64,000 nt of DNA from Hymenopus coronatus (GCA_030762935.1 CM060900.1:398739132-398803131); one strand, 5' to 3'; counted from the first letter of the stretch, positions 40,565-51,320 are shown. Numbers and translations are program-made. The notes: generated from the sequence alone by a model not told the origin.

Positions 40565-42990
40565 ATGATGAAGAAATAACCTGTTTCTATGATGAGCTTC
40601 AAAATATAGTAGGTAATATAAACGCAAAGGATTATCTAATTTTGGCTGGAGATTTGAATGGTCGAGTGGGAAATCATCCAATCGATAGTTGTGTTGGATC
40701 GGAAGGAGAGCCCATTTTAAATAGTAATGGCCAAGCATTGATAGATTTTTGTAGCTATAATCATCTTAAAATAACAAACACGTTTTTTTGACACAAAGAC
40801 ATACATAAATATACATGGGAAGCCAGAGGAACTAGATCATTATTAGATTATGTCATCATTAATGAAAAACTCAAACCCTACATAAGGGACACTAGAGTTT
40901 ATAGAGGCTCCGAAATAGATAGTGATTATTATTTAGTGCAAAGTAATTTCCAAATCACATTTCACTATATAAATTTCAAGAAATATAAACAGCAGACAAT
41001 TCCAAGGAGAAGAAGTAATAAACAATTTAAAACATATCTCCTTGAAGATGAAAGTATTAGAAGATTATACCAAAACAGATTAAAAGATAAACTTAAACAA
41101 AATACACATGACATTGAAACAGATTGGATGAATATCAAATCAGCAATATTTCAAGCAGCATTTGAAAGTCTTGGCTATAAAACAAAAAAGAAGAAAAAAT
41201 GGCTCCGGACATGGAATGATAATTTGAAAACATTGATAGAAAGAAAGAAGCAGTGTCACAAAAAGTGCGTGCAATCCAAAACAGAAGACGATTACATAGA
41301 TTATAAAAAAGTTAGAGCCCAAGTCAGAAAATTAACTAGAGAGATTAGAAGATCAGACTGGGACAAATATGTTAAATCCTTAGAACAAGATATAACAGGG
41401 CCACAAAGGAAAGGTTTGAAGTTAATCAAACAATTACAATTAATAGAAAATGATAAATTGAGAATAAATAAAATATCAAAAGACGATTGAATAAAACATT
41501 ATTCTTCACTCTGGAGAGAGACAAGTGACGCAAATGCAGAGACTGATCTTGATTATGAGACCCAGGAAATGGTTCAGAGATGGATCAAATTTCAGAAGAC
41601 GAATTACACTCAGTATTACTCAAAGCTAGAAACAGAAAGTGCCCAGGTTTAGATAATATAAGTATGGAATTTTAAAATATGGAGGCAAAATTTTAGAAGA
41701 AAAAAATTTAATTCTTTTTAATGACATTTGGAAAACCAACATAATACCGAAGGACTGGGAAACCGGATTAATAATAAACTTACATAAAAAGGGATCAAGA
41801 GTAAACTGTAAAAATTACAGAGGGATTTCTCTTCTTAGTTCAGCTTCCAAACTGTACGCCAATACACTTAAGCATAAGTTAGAAAAATATTCTGAAGATA
41901 TGTTAGGGGAAGAACAATGTGGTTTTCGACGGGGCAGAGGATGTATGGACGCAATTTTCGCTTTATCTCAGATCATAGGAAAAAGAAGAGAATTCAATTT
42001 ACCACTTTTCATACTATTTGTTGATTATGAAAAAGCCTATGATAGTGTAAATAGATATAAATTATGGCAAATATTGTTAGATTATGATATCCCATGTAAA
42101 TTAATAAGAGCTAAGTCTATATACAAATTCAAAAATCCAGACTAAATATAATGATGACAATATGACAGATCCAATAATAATTAATAAAGGAGTAAGACAA
42201 GGTTGTGGACTATCTCCATCATTGTTCAATATTTACATTAACAAAATCATAGAAGACTGGAAACAAATTTCGACACTTGGACTAAAATTTCATCAGAATA
42301 AATCAGTACAAATCATTTTATATGCTGATGACCAAGTTATAGTAGCCACATCAGAAGATGAATTACAGAGAGCGGCATATAAATTAAATAATGTAGCCAA
42401 GCAGTACTCAATGAATATTAACACTGAGAAAACCAAAATTATGGCAATGTGTGGAAAAAATTTAATAAGAGCCAAAATTGAATTAAACGGCATAATAATT
42501 GAACAAATTACTAGTTTTACATACTTAGGAAACTTAATTTCAGAATACCAATTCAAAAATGTAATAGATTAAATGGAACAATTAAACGACATTTTAGCAA
42601 ACAGATGTCAGTGAATATAAAATTGAAAATCTACAATATTACTTCGAAAGCTGCACTTCCATTTGGAAGCGAAACATGGATTTTAAACAGCAAGGAACAT
42701 AAACAGCTAGAAGCAGCTCAAATGCTCTTGGACTTACAAGACTTGATAAGAAAAGAAATACTGACATCAGGGAAAAATTAAAAGTTGAAAACATAGTGGA
42801 TGACATTAACAATTATCAACAAAATTGGATGCAACATGTCGACAGGATGGTGGATCACAGATTACCTAAAATGGCCAGGTACTACAACCCACGAGGGAGA
42901 ATAGATAGAGGACATCCACGAAGGCAATGGCAGGAGCAGTATCACCCATTCTGAATTTCCGAGTACAGGATTTTCAAAATCCTAAATTTC
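40565..42990 (+). pseudogene. RTE/CFDP2-like non-LTR retrotransposon, 5'-truncated and broken
   Basis: It starts inside the apurinic-type endonuclease (LAGDLNGRVG near 40640; YTWEARGTRSLLDYVI near 40815; a DSDYYLV site in place of SDH). A lysine-rich linker is open from 40936 to 41490. RT blocks follow: NYRGISLLSSASKLY (41815), EEQCGFRRGRGCMDAIF (41905), VDYEKAYDSVNR (42020, motif A), GVRQGCGLSPSLFNIYIN (42190, motif B) and LYADDQVI (42320, catalytic YADD). A tail region with LPKMARYY.PRGR and GHPRRQW ends near 42935. Breaks: a stop or shift at 40788, TGA at 41488, and shifts near 41590 and 42145. The 3' end carries a perfect 17-base hairpin and a TGATGA tail, usual for RTE elements. It is embedded in the satellite. 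Confidence 0.85.
42967..42983 (+). other. 3'-terminal hairpin of the RTE-like element
   Basis: AGGATTTTCAAAATCCT is a perfect 8-bp stem with a one-base centre. It lies just upstream of the TGATGA-rich tail (about 42999-43030) and could be the RT recognition structure of the element. Confidence 0.6.
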
Positions 42991-43603
42991 TCATTGTTCA
43001 TGATGATGATGGGGATGATGATGATGATAATTAGTATTTTTCTTATTATTTTATTATTTTTTATTATTACTATTTATATTATTATTATAATTTTTATTAT
43101 TTTTATTCTTATTTTCACTATTATTTGCATTATTATGATTGTTATTATTTTTAGCTCTATTATTTTTTATTATTATTTCTTTATTACTATTATTATTATT
43201 ATTTATTATTTTTATTATAATTATCATTATTTTTATTTTTATTTTTTATTTTTATATTATTATTATTATTATTATATTTTTATTATTATTATTATTTTTA
43301 TTATGACTATTGTTTTTATTATTTTTTATTATTATTTTTATTTTTAGTTTTTATTTTTATATTATTATTATTTTTGTTATTATTATTTTCGTTATCATTA
43401 TTTTCATTATTATTTTTATTATTACTTTTATTATTATTTTTATTATGACTATTATGTTTATTATTTTTATATTTAATGTTATTATTATTTTTATTATTTC
43501 ATTTTTATTATTTTATTATTTTTATAATTTTATTATTTTTATTATTTATTATTTTTATTATTATTATTTTTATTATAATTATTATTATTACTATTATTAC
43601 GAC

Positions 43604-43649
<46 letters not shown>

Positions 43650-43768
43650 TATTTTTTTTATTATGACTTTTATTTTATTACCTTTAGTATTAATGTTATT
43701 ATTATTTTTATTATTATTTTTATTATTATTTCTCTTATTTTATAATTTTTATTATTTTATTGTTATTA

Positions 43769-43820
<52 letters not shown>

Positions 43821-44752
43821 TTGTGTTGTTATTATTATTGTTATCCTAATTATTTTTATTATAATTATTATATTTTCAATTATTATTATATTTATAATCA
43901 TCATTTTGTTATATTTTCATTATTATTTTAGTTATTTTGATTATTATTTTTATTATTATGATTAATTCCATTATCATTATTTTTATTATTTTTATTTTTG
44001 TTATAATTATTATTTTTATTATTATTTTTATTATAATTGCTATTATTTCTACTTTTATTATAATTTTTATTTTATTATTTTAAATTTCATTATTACTATT
44101 ACTTTTATCATTTTTTTAATTATTTTATTTTTATTATTATTAGTTTTATTATTACTATTTTTCTCTTCTTGTGATTATTTTTTAATTAATATTATTATTA
44201 GTATTTTTATTATAACTATTATTGTTATATTTATTTTTATTATTATTTTTATTATTATTATTTTAATATTATTATTTTAATTAATTATTATTATATTTTT
44301 TATTGTTTATATTTTTATTATTATTATTTTTCTTATTTTTAATATGATTATTGTTATTATTATTATTATTATTAATTTCATTATTACTATTATTTTCATT
44401 ATTATTTTTATAATTATTTTATTTTTATTATTATTATTATTATTATTATTTTTCTTCTTGTTATGATAATTATTTTCACTAATACTATTATTAGCATTTT
44501 TATTTTTTATATAACTATTATTGTTATAATTATTTTTATTATTAATATTTTTATGATGACCATTATTTTTATTATTCTTTTTTATTATTATTTTTATTAT
44601 TATTTTTATAATTATTGTTCTTATTATTATTTTTAGTATAATTATCATTATTATTCTTATTATAGTTATTATTATTTTTATTTTTATTATAATTATTATC
44701 TTTATTATTATTTTTTATTATTAATTTATTATTATTATTATTATTATTATTG

Positions 44753-44834
<82 letters not shown>

Positions 44835-45744
44835 TTTTACTATGACTATTATTTGTATTATTTTGTTATTATTATTTTCACTTTTATTTTTATATTATTT
44901 TTTTAATATGCTTATTTTTATTATTATTTTTATTGTTATTATTTATTATTGTTATTAATATTTTTACTATTATTTTTATTATTTTTAATTTTAATTTTTA
45001 TTTTTTTATTATTATAATCATTATAATATTTTTATTATTATTATTTTTTTATTATTATTTTTATTATTGTTATTATTATTTATTGTTATTATAATTATTG
45101 TTATTATTATTTATTGTTATTATAATTATTGTTATTTATTATTTTTATTATTATTTATTATTATTACTTATTATTATTAATTATTAGTTATTATTATTAA
45201 TTATTGTTTATTATTATTGTTTATTATTATTTCTGATTATTTATTAATTATTGTTATTATTATTTATTGTTTTAGTTATTATTTTTATTGTAATTATTAT
45301 TATTTATCATTATAATTATTATTATTATTGTTATTATTATTATTATTATTTATTATTAATTATTATTACTACTATTATTTATTGTTTATTAATATCATTT
45401 ATTATTATTTATTTTAATTATTATTTATTATTATTGATTATTTATTATTATTGATTATTTATTATTTATTGTTATTTATTATTGTTATTTATTATTTATC
45501 TATTATTATTATTAATTATTATTAATTATTATTTATTATAATATATTATTAATTATTTTTATTATTATTAATTATTATTATTATTATTATTTTTATTCTT
45601 ATTTAGTATTATTATTGTTTATTATTTATCATCAATTATTATTTATTAATTTATTAATTATTATTATTTATTAATATTATTATTTATTAATATTATTATT
45701 AGTTATTATTATTTATTATATATTATTATTATTTATTATTATTA

Positions 45745-46262
45745 TTTATTAACCCTTGAAAGGTATCATTGATGCATTAACCGACAACTTATTTGAGAGG
45801 GCATATTTGGTAGAACATGTTTCATTGAAGGGCACCAAGGCTTATAGAGTTGATCATAGCCTATATCTCCCATAGGAACAGCTTTTAAATTTTTGTTTAG
45901 GTGAATCTTTTTCACAAGTTTTTTGTATTTTGTGAAGCAGATTACTTTCGATACGCTCATTAATTTGTAGACTATTTGGCACTTTATGTACAAAGTTCTA
46001 TACGCTCCTGACTTGCATAAAGTTTTGTTGGATTTACATATGGTTAACAATCTCCTGAGTCGTTAACTGCTCGAAATAATCTGGCTTCCTGTTAGTTTTT
46101 GCAACCTGAGATTTTGGTCTTGCAGAGTCCTCACAAAATGTTTGTTTGAAGCACTCACCAACAGTTTCACTCCAATCTTCATTAGCACAGGTATCGTTGC
46201 ATTCAACTCCGGGATGTCTAAATAGGAATAATGAGTTAACTCCACTGTAGCTTGTGAGTAAT
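45745..46262 (-). pseudogene. piggyBac-like transposase fossil
   Basis: The minus-strand translation in shifting frames gives KPDYFEQLTTQEIVNHM, then TKLYASQ, then HLNKNLKAVPMGDIGYDQLYK and finally SMIPFKG at the very edge of the satellite. This is the N-terminal half and the start of the DDE domain of piggyBac/PGBD transposases, whose first catalytic motif is normally VDE.MIPFKG. Here the VDE positions read VNA, so the first catalytic aspartate is replaced by asparagine. Stops occur in every frame. The fossil ends exactly where the TTA satellite starts, so the satellite or a deletion removed the C-terminal half. Confidence 0.75.
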
Positions 46263-46268
46263 TAAGAT

Positions 46269-46320
46269 AGAGCGGTCCAGTGGGCATATATGGGAAAGAT
46301 AGGGAATTTAAGGAGGAGGG
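46269..46320 (+). repeat. Putative Polinton-like terminus, element 2
   Basis: AGAGCGGTCC at the start, then TATGGGAAAGATAGGGAA and AAGGAGGAGGG, in the same order as at 13854. It directly abuts the N-terminal side of the piggyBac fossil and precedes the polymerase N-terminus by about 150 bases. Confidence 0.55.
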
Positions 46321-46419
46321 AACCCTAGCTAGAGAGCAGGGCTAGGGCTAGAGAGCATACACTGTGCTGCATCTTTCAGCAGCAGATACAATGGAATTTA
46401 TCATGAAGAGTACTGCGGT

Positions 46420-47430
46420 GCAGGCATGACTCTGAAGAAAACAAACCCCGAGCCTACCAGACATCAACTATTGAATACAATGGAAATTGTGTGTAACATT
46501 AAGAGTATGAGACATGGTTTGATGGGCACCAGAAATCTTACTTCATCCGATGCAATTCAGAAAGACATGAAGACTTACCTGCAGGAAGCTAAACACAGGA
46601 TTATACAATTTGTTCTAAAAGAGTTCTCCACACATAAAGCTGTGAAGATTTACCTGATAGTGGAATGCTGATTTCTAAACAGTGTTGGAAAAACTAATGA
46701 CAAGACCTTCAAACCAGGAATCAGACAGTGTTTCAAGGAACTGATTTAGACCAATTTTGGAGACAAAATTCAAGAAACTGGCTGTTGAAATGGACGAATC
46801 ACAACTTAACGGAAGCTGCTTACTGTTGAGGGGGTGCCTTCAAATTAACAATAACAACCCACTTCGCGGGAGCAGTTACATTCATCTACCTGCATCTATA
46901 GAAGCAAACAAAGCGCGTGTGAACCTCCAGAATCGTCCTGATGAGACATGGTTTTTATATGCTCTCCACGCAAAATTCATTTAAAAGGATCCTCAACGTG
47001 TAACCAAATACAAATATGTGGAAAATAAATACGACCTCTCATGTATCGCGATTGCTTTGCCTTTGTCTAAAATCCTGACATTTGAAAAGAAAAATAATAT
47101 ATCTATCAACGTGTTTGCACTGGCTGAAAAGAAAGCATTGTTTACAATATAACAATATGGTGTGCTATTGCCGTAATATGGGGTTGAAAACCTGAAGCTT
47201 ATGTACATGGATATGGACTAAGCTGTGTAGGAAGAACTATCTGATCGTCGTGACCTTCTTCTGCTGAGTGATGAAAACGGCACGCATCACTATGCATAAA
47301 TCAAGAACTTTGAGAAGTTTATTCGAGAACAAACGACAAAATATGAAGGACACCGAAGTGGAGTGGAAAATTTGCAGAAACATGCTACTATACTCAGACA
47401 GCGTGCTATCGCTGGGATAGCTATGCGCAC
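46420..47430 (+). pseudogene. Second Polinton-like DNA polymerase B remnant, N-terminal part, scrambled
   Basis: The plus strand carries the region corresponding to the N-terminal third of the protein-primed polymerase: HKAVKIYLIVEC near 46640, NNPLRGSSYIHLPASIEA near 46860, FEKKNNISINVFAL near 47080, SDRRDLLLLSDENG near 47245 and a zinc-binding-like segment up to about 47430. In-frame stops and shifts are frequent. Oddly, YGVLLPYYGVENLKLMYMD lies at about 47158-47215. This belongs near the C-terminal palm (compare YDVLLPYYGTETLKLMYMD, about 16420-16365 in element 1) and is out of order. The exonuclease and most of the palm are absent. The remnant ends where a Jockey 3' stub begins. Confidence 0.75.
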
Positions 47431-47494
47431 AAAGGGGGCTGAATGCGTAATGCATTTTTCACCTCCACGGTAAAAAAAAAAAAAAAAAAAAAAA
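47430..47494 (+). mobile_element. E0: 3' stub of a Jockey-clade element
   Basis: About 40 bases (GAATGCGTAATGCATTTTTC, then ACCTCCACGGT) followed by 23 A. They match the last bases of E3 (56670-56694) before its poly(A). This extremely 5'-truncated copy marks the left boundary of the retrotransposon array. Confidence 0.75.
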
Positions 47495-49258
47495 GACGCA
47501 AGGACATTCGGAGCTTCTTCGACTTGTAAGGATGGCCAAGAAGATGCAGCGCAAACTCGCCGCTGTTAAGGCAGCACCCGATGCCTCCACCTTGGCAGCC
47601 GCCGAGAAGGCAGCACCTCCGACGCTACCGGTCCAGGCAAGCCTTGCTTCGCCGCCGGCCGCCACCTCAGTCTCGCCGCAACTGCAGCCGCAGTTGCCGC
47701 CATTGCCAACACCGCCTCCATCCAGCTCCACCCGCCGCCGCAAGGAGAGCTTCGAGATGCCGAGGAAGAAGACGCAACGCAAACTCGCTGCCAGCTCTCC
47801 ACTAGCAACTGCCGGCAGGGAAGCCTCCACATCACCGTCACCGGAGCAAGTCCAACAAACACCGCCGCAGACAGCCCATAATTCACCGGCAGCCAGCACA
47901 GCCTCTCGGCAGCTGCAGCTGCAGCCGCCGCCGGAGCCCGCGCAGTCGCTACCACCGAAGTTAAGTGCTGTGGTTAGGGGGGTCCCTAGAGACCTTTCTA
48001 CCAAGCACGTAATCGACGTAGCGCAGTCGCTGTGGCCTTCTTGCTAGAGGGCCACTCGAATCCTGAGCGACCGGGGACTAACGCCACTCGTCCGAATCGA
48101 GTTCCAAGACAGCGCCGATATGGAAGCTGCTTTGTCATCAGGGTTGCCCTTTCTAGGGCGACTCCTGAGCGTCGAAGTTAGCATAACAGAGCGCCACCGC
48201 CCTTGCCGACGCTGCTGTGCTTACGGGCACAGCTTCGAAGCCTGTTCCTCGCCGCCGCGGTGCTACTATTGTGGAGCCGCTGCCTACACCGCCGAGTGCA
48301 CACAGCACGACCTACGCCGCAGACGCCGGTTCTGTGCCACGTGCCTTGGCACAGGACACTACCCCGGGCAAGCAATGTGCCCAGCCTATCCAAGGAACAG
48401 GCAACCGTCTCCGCAGCAGACCCGGGAAGAACCAGTGCCTTCAACCACACAGACAGCGCAGACACCTACACCTTCAACACTACATACCGGCGAACTACTG
48501 CAGAAACTCCAGGGCCTAAGTGAGACCATTCAGGACCTCCACGCGGAGGTTCTGACACTGACGGCCAAACTGACACACCTGGAGGACCACCTGCAAGAAC
48601 AACAGACCGAACTTCAGGAACTTCCAACACTAAGACACCAATTCACTCAACTCTACGCTGACATCCGGCTCATCATCAGGGAGGAGGTGAAGGCCCTGAA
48701 GACGACGACAGGACGGCCACCGATGCACCACAGTGACTCTGAGCCTCTGGTTCAGATAGCTGAAGGACCTATATATACAACATCCACCTATGACAGCACA
48801 GGAACTCTACAGAAAACAACTCCGCAGAGAATGAACCAACTTCAGGAAGCATCACCAGTAACTTTCACAAAACACACATCACCATTAACTACCATTCATT
48901 TACACCAATTGCTTCTCCAGCGGGGCACTCAGGGCGCAAGTCATGTGTGTCCACTGGCTTATCATACTTTCACCTCGCAGTTACTGCCACTGGCAGGCAG
49001 CAAACATGTTCACCAGAAATCCGCAGGTGATTTATGCGGTACTGCACAAGGGAGGCATGGGCCTCCTACTTCCCATGTTTTTGTTGTTCTTTTTTTGTGA
49101 GTAGTGCCACCCTGGTTCAAGTCCAGGTTGGGGAGTCTCATACTTCCCGGTTTGCCTGGGGTTAGGGCGTAAGTTGCCTTTTCTCCCATCGTAAAAAAAA
49201 TGCTATAAATAGTTTTCTACAAAGTCCGTGCCCATGTCTCAGTCATCTTAAATACTAG
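47495..49258 (+). mobile_element. E1: gag-only Jockey-type element
   Basis: Runs from directly after the E0 poly(A) to just before ACTTTAGG at 49259. It contains one ORF1 reading frame and a 3' UTR whose last part (GGTTTGCC, GGGGTTAGG, TTTTCTCCC, eight A ending at 49200) is a diverged form of the E2/E4 3' end. About 58 unrelated-looking bases lie between the A run and ACTTTAGG. No endonuclease or RT is present. Confidence 0.7.
47532..49100 (+). pseudogene. E1 ORF1 (Gag) with one in-frame stop
   Basis: An RNA-binding retrotransposon Gag. It opens at ATG 47532 (MAKKMQRKLAAVKAAP). The frame continues in register to 49100 with a single TAG at 48045-48047, right after SLWPSC, so one substitution separates it from an intact protein of about 520 residues. 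The N-terminal half is Pro/Ala/Ser-rich; an RRM-like segment starts at VVRGVPRDLS (residue ~147). Zinc knuckles are CRRCCAYGHSFEAC (~225) and CATCLGTGHYPGQAMC (~269), with a Cys/His cluster between them. Residues ~322-390 form a leucine-rich predicted coiled coil (LTAKLTHLEDHLQEQQTEL). It is close in design to E2 ORF1 but unlike the E3/E4 Gags. Confidence 0.8.
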
Positions 49259-49266
49259 ACTTTAGG
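49259..49266 (+). other. ACTTTAGG junction octamer, E1/E2
   Basis: First of four identical octamers at element boundaries in the array. Confidence 0.7.
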
Positions 49267-49312
49267 CATGGTAACCATTACCCCACGGAGGGGTGTGTGA
49301 TTCGACGCAGGC

Positions 49313-50644
49313 ATGGCCTTCTACAACACCGCTAGCCATGCCAGAGGTCAGTGGGCGCGGGCGCGCCGTGCCGCCTTGCTGCGGACAATGGAGACGCCTT
49401 CCGCCCCACCTACTAAGCCGCCTCCTGCGACGCCACCTACCGCCATGGAGCAGACAGCTTTCACCGCCGCCGCACCGGTATCCAGGAGGAAACCGGCCCG
49501 GCCTCATCCGCCGACAGCCTACGCCGCCGTGCCGGCTCCCAAGCGGGAACCGACCCGGCCCAAGACGCCGACTGCTTCAGTCGCCGTGCCGGAACCCAAC
49601 CGGGATCCGGCCCGGCCCCAACCGCCGACCGCCTCCACCGCCGTACCGGTACCCACCCGGGAATCGGTGCGGCCTTCTTCGCACCATGATGGCCACGTTA
49701 CAGTGGTCGTCATAGGGGTCCCGAGGGACCTTCCATCCCGCTTCGTGCTGGATGCCGCACGCCGCCTTTGGCCCTCTACAGTGAAGGCCAACCGGATCAC
49801 ATCACCTCGGGGACCCACATCGCTGGTCCGCCTCCACCTGGGGTCCGCGACTGAAGCCGAAGCTGCCTCGACATCACGCCTGCCCTTGTTAGGGCAACAG
49901 CTACGTGTCGAGGCTAGCAGAAGTGAACGTCCGGTACCCTGCCGACGCTGCTGCACCTACGGACATCGTTCGGAGGATTGCCACGCCGCACCGAAGTGCC
50001 ACTACTGTGGGGCAAGCTCGCTCACAGCCGCTTGCTCCAATCATGATCTACGCCGTCGACGCCGCTACTGCGCTACCTGCTCCGGGAACTCCCACTACAC
50101 AGGGCAAGCCACGTGCCCCCTGTATCCCCGGAGTAGGCCTTCACCTCCACAAACCTCACAGCAGCATCACCAACCATCACCACCACCAGACTCGACACCG
50201 AACACTTCACCGACGGACACCTTTCTGAAGGACGCCGTAGAGTCCATAAAACAGAACATCGCCACCATCCAGGCGGCTACACACCAACTCGGCCTCCGTC
50301 TCGGGGAACTTCAGAGGGAAACCAAAGAACGACTCGCAGCATTGGAGGCCAAGCACCAGGACTCAGATCGAGTTGCAGGTGAAAACGGCGCGGTGCTTGC
50401 GTCCATCCAGCGCCAGCTGGACCGCATAGAGAGCCACCTCGTCCATCCACCTTCCGAGGACAGCGACGACCAGTGCCCGAGACTGGGGTCTCTTGAGGCT
50501 TCGGTCGTGGGTGTCCGAGAGCTGCAGCACCAACTTCATCAATCCATATCCAAGCAGCTACACGACCTTCAGACAGGACTCACCACGGACATTCTCTCAT
50601 ACATCGCTACCGGTCCAGCCCCCAGGGGAAGGAAGAACCGGTAG
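49313..50644 (+). CDS. E2 ORF1 (Gag-like protein, intact)
   Basis: 443 residues, uninterrupted; ATG at 49313, with a second in-frame ATG at 49388. The N-terminal ~125 residues are Pro/Ala/Arg-rich with a degenerate repeat (PARPHPPTAYAAVPAPKREP-like). An RRM-like segment starts at VVIGVPRDLPSRFVLDAARR (residue ~127). Zinc-binding motifs are CRRCCTYGHRSEDC (~209), a C-x2-C cluster CHYCGAS (~228) and CATCSGNSHYTGQATC (~254). Residues ~300-385 are a predicted coiled coil (LGLRLGELQRETKERLAALE). It would bind element RNA and multimerise. It differs from E3/E4 Gags, which have a PRE_C2HC-like domain and no such C-terminal coiled coil. Being open, it may be recently functional. Confidence 0.85.
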   Translation: MAFYNTASHARGQWARARRAALLRTMETPSAPPTKPPPATPPTAMEQTAFTAAAPVSRRKPARPHPPTAYAAVPAPKREPTRPKTPTASVAVPEPNRDPARPQPPTASTAVPVPTRESVRPSSHHDGHVTVVVIGVPRDLPSRFVLDAARRLWPSTVKANRITSPRGPTSLVRLHLGSATEAEAASTSRLPLLGQQLRVEASRSERPVPCRRCCTYGHRSEDCHAAPKCHYCGASSLTAACSNHDLRRRRRYCATCSGNSHYTGQATCPLYPRSRPSPPQTSQQHHQPSPPPDSTPNTSPTDTFLKDAVESIKQNIATIQAATHQLGLRLGELQRETKERLAALEAKHQDSDRVAGENGAVLASIQRQLDRIESHLVHPPSEDSDDQCPRLGSLEASVVGVRELQHQLHQSISKQLHDLQTGLTTDILSYIATGPAPRGRKNR

Positions 50645-50903
50645 TGCCATCATCATCACCACAGGGAGAGAGTGGCAGCTCTCCCTACACTTCCAATCCC
50701 ATGTTTCACCAATAACTCCCAACCACCCACAATTTCCTCAACTCCTCACCTATAATTCGCTACGGGGGCCGGCTGGGCCTCGGTCAAGCCGGTCTACTAG
50801 CACAACCCTCACCCCTGGCGGCCGCACAGCGGGCCAGTTCACCTTTACCTTTTACTGCGCGGGTGCAACAGCGGTACCGCAGTATCCTTACCTTCCAATA
50901 CCG

Positions 50904-51002
50904 GTGAAGGGGTTTTTTAGTCGGTAGGCCCATCCTGGGAGACCCCGACACTCCGGGCTTGCCAGCCCGGGTTAGTCCTTAAGGTGGATTTTTCCCCTCC
51001 AC
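50904..51002 (+). other. E2 3'-terminal stem structure
   Basis: GTGAAGGGG (50904) can pair with CCCCTCCAC (50994), one mismatch, enclosing about 80 bases that include the inner hairpin CCGGGCT-TGCC-AGCCCGG. The 3' strand lies just upstream of poly(A). Equivalent stems exist in E3 and E4. Confidence 0.65.
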
Positions 51003-51036
51003 TTGAAACTAAAAAAAAAAAAAAAAAAAAAAAAAA

Positions 51037-51044
51037 ACTTTAGG
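51037..51044 (+). other. ACTTTAGG junction octamer, E2/E3
   Basis: Follows the E2 poly(A) directly; its first A is the last A of the tract. Confidence 0.7.
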
Positions 51045-51320
51045 TGCATATAGGATTTTCATCAGGCGATTCGAAGCGGGACTTCGAGACAGCGAGACCA
51101 CGAGACTACGAGACCAGCGAGAGGAAGCAACCGAAGCATAGAAGCCCTCGTCTAGGTAATTCTAGGCGAGGAGAAGGGATCAGAGCCAGCTCTCTCTTCA
51201 AAGAACTTCGCTTCGCCGACTCGCGCTACTCGACTCTCCCGGCCAATCTCAGCAGCTCCCGGGTGGGCGTTCTCTACGAGGTCTGCACCTTGCTCAGCTC
51301 AGCCTCGTGCTAGCGAGCTT

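Larger units (their letters stand above)
31945..45754. repeat. TTA-type mega-satellite, with insertions
   Basis: About 11 kb of TTA/TTTTTA-rich sequence, interrupted only by two SINEs (33828-34175, 34731-35078) and one LINE (40565-42990). It is not a pure trinucleotide run: phrases such as TATTATGACTATTATTTTT recur dozens of times at irregular spacing, and a block of about 1.8 kb is tandemly duplicated. Reading frames through it encode only Ile/Leu/Phe/Tyr or Asn/Lys strings and are not genes. It starts at the hAT fossil and ends inside the piggyBac fossil. Confidence 0.95.
49267..51037 (+). mobile_element. E2: gag-only Jockey-type element
   Basis: A short 5' UTR, one intact ORF1, a 390-base 3' UTR and a 27-base poly(A) (51011-51037). 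No ORF2 sequence is present between ORF1 and the 3' UTR. The last ~280 bases are shared with autonomous E4 and with E5. It is flanked by ACTTTAGG on both sides. Confidence 0.85.

Noticed and set aside
32250..45454. Many long open frames rich in Ile, Leu, Phe, Tyr or Asn/Lys, some looking like membrane proteins
   Set aside because: They are translations of the TTA satellite. All frames lacking TAA stay open by composition, and no start context or domain is present.
47459..48004. Antisense Ala/Gly/Cys-rich frame opposite E1 Gag, and similar frames opposite E2-E4
   Set aside because: These are shadows of GC-rich coding sequence, with low-complexity composition and poly(A)-derived Phe runs.
49085..49150. 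tRNA-like B box (GGTTCAAGTCC) in the E1 3' UTR
   Set aside because: No A box at a suitable distance, and the block is absent from homologous 3' ends, so it is probably coincidental.
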